Part shown: one piece after another, positions 7,728 to 13,398 of the stretch
Layout: the number at the start of each line of letters is the position of its first letter
Numbering within the stretch: the stretch's first letter is position 1
Origin: Euryarchaeota archaeon UBA82
GTDB lineage: Archaea; Thermoplasmatota; Poseidoniia; Poseidoniales; Poseidoniaceae
Assembly: GCA_002496635.1 (NCBI GenBank)
Contig: DAKQ01000008.1
Coordinates: 1 to 14,875 of the forward strand
DNA: 14,875 nucleotides
Direction of reading: 5' to 3'
The notes under the pieces: model-generated
Told to the model about the DNA's origin: nothing
Database searches by the model: none
Seen by the model: only the letters and a program-made list of their open reading frames with translations
Program-made: the position numbers and the translations under genes

Positions 7728-7732
7728 GAATT

Positions 7733-8488
7733 TTGAAAATCCTCATCTGCACAATCTCTCGTAACAATGCAAAGCGATTGAAGAATTGGAACCGGCAACT
7801 CAACACGTTGCTCGACAGCCTCTTAGAGAATAATTCTGTAGAACTTTCAATTTATGAAAATGATTCGACAGATGGTACCGATAGAATTCTCAAACGATAT
7901 GCAGCGGAATTATCGAAACGGTGCACAACGACATTCACATCGACCAAACTCGGAACTGAACATTTGATTGGCAAGGAAGGGGTACGAGTAAAAAACATCG
8001 CTGCAGCTCGAAACAATTGTCTTGAACAAGCATCCGATCTCAATTCATTTGACAAAGTTATTTTCATTGAAACAGATGTGATTTACAATCCATCTGACGT
8101 CATGACAATGTTACACCATCCGGGAGATATTATCTCTGGATATACGACCAATGCAATGGGCGAATTTTACGATGCATGGGCAACCCGAAAAACATCGGAA
8201 GAAACCTGGTGGAACCACGGTATTCCTCAACAAGAAACCCCGGTTTGGTCAACGTTTAATGGAGTCTGTGTGTACAATTCTAAGCCATTCTGTGAAGGTG
8301 CAAGGTTTGCTGGAATAAATCCAAGAACGAATGAAATTGATTGTGATACAACTGTCATTTGTGAGGTCTTTCGCAGCATGAAATCCAGTGAAATAATCAT
8401 GCTTCCGATCAATGTTCGACATCCGCCGAATACATTCAAAGAACGCCTCTATTATCTCAAACAACGTTTACTTGGAAGAGGTGCTTAA
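7733..8488 (+). CDS. Glycosyltransferase resembling CMT1/CAP59 (GT69) mannosyltransferases
   Basis: A 251-residue soluble GT-A-like protein. The order of motifs recalls the cryptococcal capsule alpha-1,3-mannosyltransferase family: an N-terminal strand (KILICTISRN), YENDSTDGTDRIL (41-53), basic AARNNCLEQ (91-99), DKVIFIETDVIYNPSDVM (107-124) with an acidic ETD in the place of a DxD metal site, GEFYDAWATR (143-152), TPVWSTFNGVCVYNSKPF (169-186) and CDTTVICEVFRSM (204-216). No signal peptide or membrane helix is visible, so it probably works at the cytoplasmic face. The start is TTG 7733, chosen for its strong Shine-Dalgarno site. The next gene follows after one base, so the two are co-translated. 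Divergent nucleotide-sugar genes suggest it transfers a sugar made next door. The family call rests on remembered motif order and is a remote resemblance; a generic glycosyltransferase is the safe reading. Confidence 0.68.
   Translation: MKILICTISRNNAKRLKNWNRQLNTLLDSLLENNSVELSIYENDSTDGTDRILKRYAAELSKRCTTTFTSTKLGTEHLIGKEGVRVKNIAAARNNCLEQASDLNSFDKVIFIETDVIYNPSDVMTMLHHPGDIISGYTTNAMGEFYDAWATRKTSEETWWNHGIPQQETPVWSTFNGVCVYNSKPFCEGARFAGINPRTNEIDCDTTVICEVFRSMKSSEIIMLPINVRHPPNTFKERLYYLKQRLLGRGA
8478..8483 (+). promoter_or_regulatory. Shine-Dalgarno site fixing the TTG start of the second glycosyltransferase
   Basis: GAGGTG lies in the final codons of the upstream gene, 6 nt before TTG 8490. The surrounding context (AGAGGTG, then an AT-rich spacer, then TTGAAAAT) nearly repeats that of the first glycosyltransferase. 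Confidence 0.7.
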
Positions 8489-8489
8489 T

Positions 8490-9383
8490 TTGAAAATTGC
8501 ACTCTTTACCGTGAGTTTTAATCGACCTGATTTAATGCAGCAACTTCTTGATGGACTCAAAGAAAACATCGATGATTTGGAAGGAATAGATGTGTATCAT
8601 TACATCGATGGTGGTCCAAAATCAGATCAACAAGCAATCCAAAAAATCATCCAAGATTCAGAAGTTCCATGCACTTCAGTTATTCTTCGAGAAGAGAATT
8701 ATGGAGTGGGAAGAAACCTCATCGGCGCAAGACGGGATCTATTCGATGTTCACGGATATGAACGTGTCATTTTGATTGAAGACGATCTCATACCAGGACC
8801 GAACTTCATCAAGACAACACTCTCACTCGCGGAATGGGCTAAATCATACAATGATGTCGGTATGGTACAGGTTTGGAATCTTCCTCATCGAGAAATTACT
8901 GAGACTGATCTCGATATCGTTGAACCAACTCACGAACATTTCTACTCGTACTGTATTGATGTGGAAGTATGGAATGAAATCAAGGAGACAATTTACGCAT
9001 ATGAAAGCCAGTATTTGCAAGGAGTATCCTATGCAAACAAGGATTGGAGAGCCATTCGTAAGAAATTCATGAAACCTCGTTATTCCAAGGTTCGGTTGCT
9101 AAGGGAATCACCTACACTTCTCTCATCAGATTTTGAACATCCAGCTCCGTTTGGAAAGCGACTCAAGCGAACTGTTCCGACTGGACAAGATGCAATAACA
9201 GCACTCGCCTTGTGGGAGAAAGGATTTGTTCGCATTGCAACCCTCGCTCCACGAGCAGTCATGAAAGGTATTGATGGAGTCCACAGTACTGCTGAGGTAT
9301 TCGACAAACTCGGGCTCAACAAACAGGCACAGTATGTTTGGAAACAAGAAGTACCGCTTACGTTCAGATTATTGAATAAATGA
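8490..9383 (+). CDS. GT-A glycosyltransferase (GT2/GNT-I-like)
   Basis: A 297-residue glycosyltransferase. The N-terminus IALFTVSFNRPDLMQQLLDGL (3-23) is the usual nucleotide-binding strand with the RPD loop. It is followed by YHYIDGG (36-42), ENYGVGRNLIGA (69-80) and VILIEDDLIPGPNFI (93-107), where the EDD triad (97-99) should bind the metal and the nucleotide-sugar phosphates. The later PTGQDAITALALWEKG (230-245) suits the acceptor/catalytic half. The spacing resembles GNT-I/POMGnT-like and GT2 enzymes that add hexose or HexNAc; the sugar cannot be told. No membrane helix. The TTG at 8490 is chosen because it opens the conserved strand and has a good Shine-Dalgarno site. The frame is open farther upstream to an ATG at 8412, but those codons lie inside the preceding gene and add a non-family extension. 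The second gene of a two-gene operon. Confidence 0.82.
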   Translation: MKIALFTVSFNRPDLMQQLLDGLKENIDDLEGIDVYHYIDGGPKSDQQAIQKIIQDSEVPCTSVILREENYGVGRNLIGARRDLFDVHGYERVILIEDDLIPGPNFIKTTLSLAEWAKSYNDVGMVQVWNLPHREITETDLDIVEPTHEHFYSYCIDVEVWNEIKETIYAYESQYLQGVSYANKDWRAIRKKFMKPRYSKVRLLRESPTLLSSDFEHPAPFGKRLKRTVPTGQDAITALALWEKGFVRIATLAPRAVMKGIDGVHSTAEVFDKLGLNKQAQYVWKQEVPLTFRLLNK

Positions 9384-9449
9384 AATTGGTTCTCTTGAGG
9401 AAAATCAAAGCATCGCCATCCTCTTCAAGGTCGACCCATAGCCTCATAC

Positions 9450-11369
9450 ATGGCAGAGGACATCCTTGAGGCGGAAGTCTTCGAAGTCCCTCCAACACCA
9501 GAAATCCCTTCGGAAGTAATTATGGAAGGAAAAGCCGATCCTGCTCGTAGTCAGAATCAACTCAATATTACATTGGGAGCAACAATCGCGTTTTGCGTAG
9601 CCGTCCTCATTTTTTCGATGACATTTGGTGAAATGCTCACAACAGAAACCGAGAGTCAATCTTCTTACGAGTGGTGGGATACACCTCTTGATCAACGTCA
9701 TATGATGGATTTACCAATGGACACTATGAGGGCTCAGTTACCTGAAAATGGGACGTATGAAATCCTTCCTTACACAGAACATTTCGTACCGGTTGAATTG
9801 CCAGCATCCGAACAAGATGCTGGATTCCCTGATGAAGCGAAAATGCATGTTGCTCTTTGGCTTCCAGATGTTCCAGAAGGGACAAAAGTTCCAGTCATTA
9901 TGACAATTCACCCATACTATGACTTCGGTGGAGAAGGAATGCCTGGTGTTGGTGCTGATTCAAATCCAAACACAATTCCTGATGGCGGTGTTGGCAAGTG
10001 GGTCTACGACACATTTGTCCCTCACGGCTACGCGCTCGCTCAAGCAAGCACCTTTGGAACAGGACAATCAACGCACTGCCAAGATGTGAAAGGGTTAGGG
10101 GAACAAACAGGAATTCAGGCAGTTGTGGATTGGCTCGGAGTCCAAAACTGGTCAAATGGTAATGTTGGCTTGATGGGGAAATCCTATGCAGGTACAACAA
10201 ACTGGGAAGCTGCTCAACAACCATCTGAACACTTGAAAACCATCGTTCCAATTTCTGGATCGATTGGTGTACAGGAAATGTTCTATCGAAATGGTTCTTC
10301 CGAAGCTCGAGCAATGGGCTATGATGCTGCCTATCAAGCCGCTACGACAGATTTGACAACAGATGATTTGCGGGTGTGTTCTGATGACTTAGTGGGGCCT
10401 CTCAATCCATGGACGACTTATGCATGGGCTGAATTTGGTGGAGGTGATTGGAGCGATTACTGGGATGAGAGACGTCACTTACCCGATGTTCTGGAAAATT
10501 ATCGCGGCAGTGTCTACCTCGTTTGGGGCTTGCAGGATTGGAACGTCGATCCATATCATGCATTCCCAACCTATCAGTTAATGCGAGATGCTGGAATCAA
10601 CGCGAGAGCGATTGCTGGGCAATGGGCTCACAATTATCCTGATCAACCAGATCGCCACAGTGAACTCGGTACAGGGTACGGTGGAGAGGCCTATCCAAAC
10701 ATGAGTCGAATGGATTGGGCTGTTGAATTGTTTGGATGGTTCCAATATTATCTGAAAGACATCGGTGATGAACCAGAGCCGATGGTGCAAATTCAAACAA
10801 ATGATGGTCAATGGCACGTTGAGGAAACATGGCCTCCAGAAGACATGACATGGCTTATGCAAGAGATTGGGACTGAATGGTCCGGTGATGGAGTCGTCAA
10901 TGGATTAGGTGGTTCAGTCACACTGACAAGTCCACAATACGAAGATGCATTACACATCTCTGGACTCCCAGCATTACACGTTGACGTTTCAACACAAGCA
11001 TGCAATGGTGGTCAAATTTTTGCCACGATGTACGATGATACAACGAATCTTCGACTTGGCCATGCGACCATGGATATTCGCTATCGAGATGGAGGATTTG
11101 ATGCGAAACCTGCAGCACCGTTTTCAGGATACACGATGTTGATGGAATTCAATCCGATGGATGTGATCGTCCCGGCAGGACATTCTCTGCGAATTGAACT
11201 TACAGAAACTGGCGAGGATTACCTTCCAGGCCCTTGTGCAACAAATCCACTTGGAGGATTATCCGTTGATGGAGGAATGATTGGCCTCCCACTAATCGAC
11301 CGACCTGTCAATGATGATGCTTGGTTCCTTGCTCCTGCTTGGTGGGAACAACAACCAATTCCTGAATGA
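9450..11369 (+). CDS. Membrane-anchored CocE/NonD (X-Pro dipeptidyl-peptidase S15-type) serine hydrolase
   Basis: A 639-residue alpha/beta hydrolase with an acidic, Pro-rich cytoplasmic start, one transmembrane helix at about 39-60 (no signal cleavage) and an outside catalytic part. The family block DVKGLGEQTGIQAVVDWL (212-229) precedes GLMGKSYAGTTNWEAA (240-255), whose Ser245 is the nucleophile. Asp363 in WGLQDWNVDPYHA and His394 in GQWAHNYPD complete the triad. The C-terminal third (about 490-600) is the jelly-roll XPP_C-type domain, with FATMYDD, LRLGHATMDIRYRDG and MDVIVPAGHSLRIELTETGEDY. S15 enzymes cut Xaa-Pro dipeptides; CocE relatives are esterases, and the sequence does not separate these. 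An extracellular peptide or ester scavenging role fits a marine heterotroph. ATG 9450 has no Shine-Dalgarno and I found no clear TATA box in the 66-bp gap after the glycosyltransferase. It ends 5 bp before the opposing gene's stop. Confidence 0.87.
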   Translation: MAEDILEAEVFEVPPTPEIPSEVIMEGKADPARSQNQLNITLGATIAFCVAVLIFSMTFGEMLTTETESQSSYEWWDTPLDQRHMMDLPMDTMRAQLPENGTYEILPYTEHFVPVELPASEQDAGFPDEAKMHVALWLPDVPEGTKVPVIMTIHPYYDFGGEGMPGVGADSNPNTIPDGGVGKWVYDTFVPHGYALAQASTFGTGQSTHCQDVKGLGEQTGIQAVVDWLGVQNWSNGNVGLMGKSYAGTTNWEAAQQPSEHLKTIVPISGSIGVQEMFYRNGSSEARAMGYDAAYQAATTDLTTDDLRVCSDDLVGPLNPWTTYAWAEFGGGDWSDYWDERRHLPDVLENYRGSVYLVWGLQDWNVDPYHAFPTYQLMRDAGINARAIAGQWAHNYPDQPDRHSELGTGYGGEAYPNMSRMDWAVELFGWFQYYLKDIGDEPEPMVQIQTNDGQWHVEETWPPEDMTWLMQEIGTEWSGDGVVNGLGGSVTLTSPQYEDALHISGLPALHVDVSTQACNGGQIFATMYDDTTNLRLGHATMDIRYRDGGFDAKPAAPFSGYTMLMEFNPMDVIVPAGHSLRIELTETGEDYLPGPCATNPLGGLSVDGGMIGLPLIDRPVNDDAWFLAPAWWEQQPIPE

Positions 11370-11374
11370 CAGAA

Positions 11375-12100
11375 TCAGTCTTCGTCTTCTTCGTAAGGTT
11401 GCCAATCGTCTTGACCCTCTTCTCGATACCACCAATAGCCATCGTCATCTTCGAACCATTCGGTTCCATTCTCGTCGATGGAATAATTTTCATCCTCTTC
11501 ATCATCGTATTCCTCTTCTTCAACAACAGTTGGGTCGACGAGTCCTGATTCACTGGAGATCATTGCCTTGACGTTTTGCAGTTCATCTTCTTCATCGGTA
11601 AAAACACGATTTTCGGTGCGAATTTCAGCTTGATGATCTCCTGCTTCAATCGCCTCATCTGATTCAGCATAGAAATCATCGGTCATCCGAGCCTTGAATT
11701 CTTCAAATTCATCACGCCCAAAACTGCCTGTAAATTCCTTACCGGATGAAGACATCAAATCATCAAGATTCTTTCTTTTCCCTAGGTTAAGATCCGGTGA
11801 ATCTGGCGTATCGCCTGCATAGAATGAATCCTCTTCAGCGAATTTAGGGAAAGTGCGTCCTTTCGGATCTGCTTCTTCAATCGCTTCGATGACGAGGTCA
11901 TGCTCATCTTCGTCAATCTCTTCATCTTCGTAGGCAGTACCTACAACATCGACCAGTTTGTTGAGCGCACGACCAAGTTTCTTGTCATCACCCTCGTGCT
12001 CGGAGATGAGTTTCTCAACTTGCTTGAGAAGACGCTCATATGGAGTCCCGGTAAGAGCGCCGAGAAATCTTCCGAATCCCCCTCGTTTCTTCTTGGCCAT
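11375..12100 (-). CDS. Very acidic protein with basic N-terminus and Trp/Tyr-rich C-terminal motif, function unknown
   Basis: A 241-residue cytoplasmic-looking protein I do not recognise. The first 12 residues are basic and glycine-rich (MAKKKRGGFGRF). A helical region at about 20-56 (YERLLKQVEKLISE, LGRALNKLVDVVG) and an acidic helix at 59-78 (DEEIDEDEHDLVIEAIEEAD) follow. The middle is low-complexity and probably disordered. The last ~50 residues are a Glu/Asp run followed by an aromatic motif, with TEW, GYWWYREEG and DDWQPYEEDED at 213-241. The pattern W-x4-5-GYWWYR-x6-W-x-P is a compact repeated-aromatic module that could bind a partner. No membrane helix. It faces away from the JAMM gene (67 bp between the starts) and its stop nearly meets that of the hydrolase. 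The charge pattern is the kind seen in archaeal-lineage-specific proteins; I assign no function. Confidence 0.75.
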   Translation of the reverse strand: MAKKKRGGFGRFLGALTGTPYERLLKQVEKLISEHEGDDKKLGRALNKLVDVVGTAYEDEEIDEDEHDLVIEAIEEADPKGRTFPKFAEEDSFYAGDTPDSPDLNLGKRKNLDDLMSSSGKEFTGSFGRDEFEEFKARMTDDFYAESDEAIEAGDHQAEIRTENRVFTDEEDELQNVKAMISSESGLVDPTVVEEEEYDDEEDENYSIDENGTEWFEDDDGYWWYREEGQDDWQPYEEDED

Positions 12101-12138
12101 GACACTTGCTTGTGCCGAGGGGCTTTCAAAGATTGTGC

Positions 12139-12144
12139 TTTATT
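12139..12144 (+). promoter_or_regulatory. Weak TATA-like element upstream of the JAMM gene
   Basis: TTTATT, whose centre is about 25 bp before ATG 12167. The spacing suits a leaderless archaeal transcript, and there is no Shine-Dalgarno in front of that ATG. The motif is short and could be chance. Confidence 0.28.
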
Positions 12145-12166
12145 GCAGTTCATTGATGAATCACCG

Positions 12167-12931
12167 ATGCGTCGGACGTACGTGGTCGAGGCATGGTTAG
12201 TAGAGGCGATGCGTTCATACAACGCTGAATCCTATACGATGAGGCATTCCTATGCCGCACAACTTCACCTCACAGGCTCCTTATTTCGAGATCTTGTCGT
12301 ATGGGCTTTGCAAGCTTTACCTGATGAGATTCTTGTCGGCTTAGATGTCAATCCTGATCGTAAGCACATCGATGAAGTTCAGAATGCATTTGAAGGAGAT
12401 GAACATGTGTCAAATCTCTTTGGAGGCCAAGGCTATGTCATCAAGGAAGCTCATGTCGTCAATCGAGGAGATTCCTATTCAGTCCATCATTTACCAGAAG
12501 AATGGACAGATGATTTATTTTCAGGACAGCGTGGCTCGAGAGCAGGACGTTTTACGCATTGGTTGCACACCCACCCAAATGCTCCTGCAATCCCAAGTGG
12601 AGCCGATACGGATGCTGCTCAAGAAACAACAGGTGTCGATATGATTCTTGGCCTTCGATTTTCACCAGAAGGACCTCTACCATGGTTTGATGATGTGGAT
12701 GGAACGATCAGGAGTTTAGGAAATGAACATGCTCCTAAGGCAAAATCATCCTGGTTTAGTCGCAAGGAACTACCTGTCTTGGGTGTTGCTCCAACAGGCC
12801 ATTCAATCCATGACATTCAATTGATTGCATTCCATAAATCAGGATTAGGAGTCAATGTAATTCTCATCGATGAAAGTGGATATCCCTATGGATGGGACGA
12901 GAATATTCAATCAGATGCTAATGCTTCGTAA
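12167..12931 (+). CDS. JAMM/MPN+ domain metalloprotease homologue
   Basis: A 254-residue protein with a JAMM zinc-peptidase motif: His134-Thr-His136-Pro, seven residues, Ser144-x2-Asp147 (HTHPNAPAIPSGAD). These supply the two zinc His, the oxyanion Ser and the zinc Asp of isopeptidases that release ubiquitin or SAMP-like modifiers or cut beta-grasp proteins. The preceding strand IKEAHVVNRGDSYSVHHLP (92-110) aligns with the usual JAB core. The catalytic Glu is probably Glu54 (ALPDEILVGLD) but is 80 residues before the motif instead of about 45, with an extra segment between. The C-terminal ~100 residues (160-254) form a long tail. ATG 12167 is chosen: it is the first ATG past the divergent acidic gene's start, and the open frame farther left runs antisense through that gene. 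Its last 25 bp overlap the opposing DUF1499 gene. The substrate is unknown; peptidase activity is inferred from the motif alone. Confidence 0.75.
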   Translation: MRRTYVVEAWLVEAMRSYNAESYTMRHSYAAQLHLTGSLFRDLVVWALQALPDEILVGLDVNPDRKHIDEVQNAFEGDEHVSNLFGGQGYVIKEAHVVNRGDSYSVHHLPEEWTDDLFSGQRGSRAGRFTHWLHTHPNAPAIPSGADTDAAQETTGVDMILGLRFSPEGPLPWFDDVDGTIRSLGNEHAPKAKSSWFSRKELPVLGVAPTGHSIHDIQLIAFHKSGLGVNVILIDESGYPYGWDENIQSDANAS

Positions 12932-13386
12932 AACAATTCCAGTCGCTCTGGATTGACTCCAAGATCTCCATAGCCTAATCTGGATTCAGAATGAAGTTCT
13001 ATTCGTGATGAATTGTCGTCTTCCACCGTAATCGACAGGAATACGTCGTCAGGGAAGAGCCAAAACGGAGTGTGTTCAACAAAGTGAACAAAATATTCAC
13101 TCTCACTTTCTGATTCGAAGAGAACATCTCCTTCCTGTTCTTCGATGTAGTCGAGTGCGAGTGATTTCGTTGCTTCAAGAGACTGCCCTTCGAAGACAAC
13201 GGTCGTGACTTCCATTCTGTGATATTCGCCTCCACCGAGATGAGCACAATTTGAACTTGAATCAGAACAGATTGGCATCTCTTCTATGGCTTCATCTGGA
13301 GCTACTACGAGGATAAATATTTGAACCAAAAACCACGGGGAAAGGAGAAGAAAGACCCCCGCTAATGCCTTTGTTAATGCATTCAT
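12907..13386 (-). CDS. DUF1499 family protein with N-terminal membrane anchor
   Basis: A 159-residue protein of the DUF1499 family, whose function is not established. Residues 8-29 are a hydrophobic helix (GVFLLLSPWFLVQIFILVV), so the rest is probably outside the membrane. The family marks are the Cys-bearing stretch CSDSSSNCAHL (40-50, like the usual CPxSPNC), PFWLFPDDVFLSITV (107-121), and the hallmark SESRLGYGDLGVNPERLE (133-150), which normally reads RSxSRxGxxDLGxNRxR. The first Arg of that block is replaced by His/Ser. ATG 13386 is preferred over the TTG at 13389, because AGAGGG lies 6 nt before the ATG. That site overlaps the stop codon of the AOR gene, so the two genes are probably one operon with coupled translation. 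DUF1499 proteins are common in bacteria and less so in archaea, so lateral origin is possible. Confidence 0.85.
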   Translation of the reverse strand: MNALTKALAGVFLLLSPWFLVQIFILVVAPDEAIEEMPICSDSSSNCAHLGGGEYHRMEVTTVVFEGQSLEATKSLALDYIEEQEGDVLFESESESEYFVHFVEHTPFWLFPDDVFLSITVEDDNSSRIELHSESRLGYGDLGVNPERLELFYEALASD

Positions 13387-13392
13387 CAAAAG

Positions 13393-13398
13393 CCCTCT
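13393..13398 (-). promoter_or_regulatory. Shine-Dalgarno site of DUF1499 gene overlapping the AOR stop codon
   Basis: AGAGGG on the minus strand, 6 nt before ATG 13386. Its first two bases are the last two of the AOR gene's TAG stop, so the ribosome finishing AOR would land on it. Confidence 0.6.

Noticed and set aside
8412..8489. ATG at 8412 as start of the second glycosyltransferase
   Set aside because: It lies within the preceding gene and adds 26 residues before the conserved first strand; TTG 8490 has a proper Shine-Dalgarno site.
9898..10314. 138-codon minus-strand frame inside the hydrolase gene
   Set aside because: It is antisense to the catalytic core of a well-supported S15/CocE hydrolase and has no motif of its own.
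11900..12166. Upstream extension of the JAMM gene to 11900
   Set aside because: The extension runs antisense through the start of the acidic protein gene and encodes an unrelated hydrophobic and low-quality stretch; ATG 12167 gives a family-like N-terminus.
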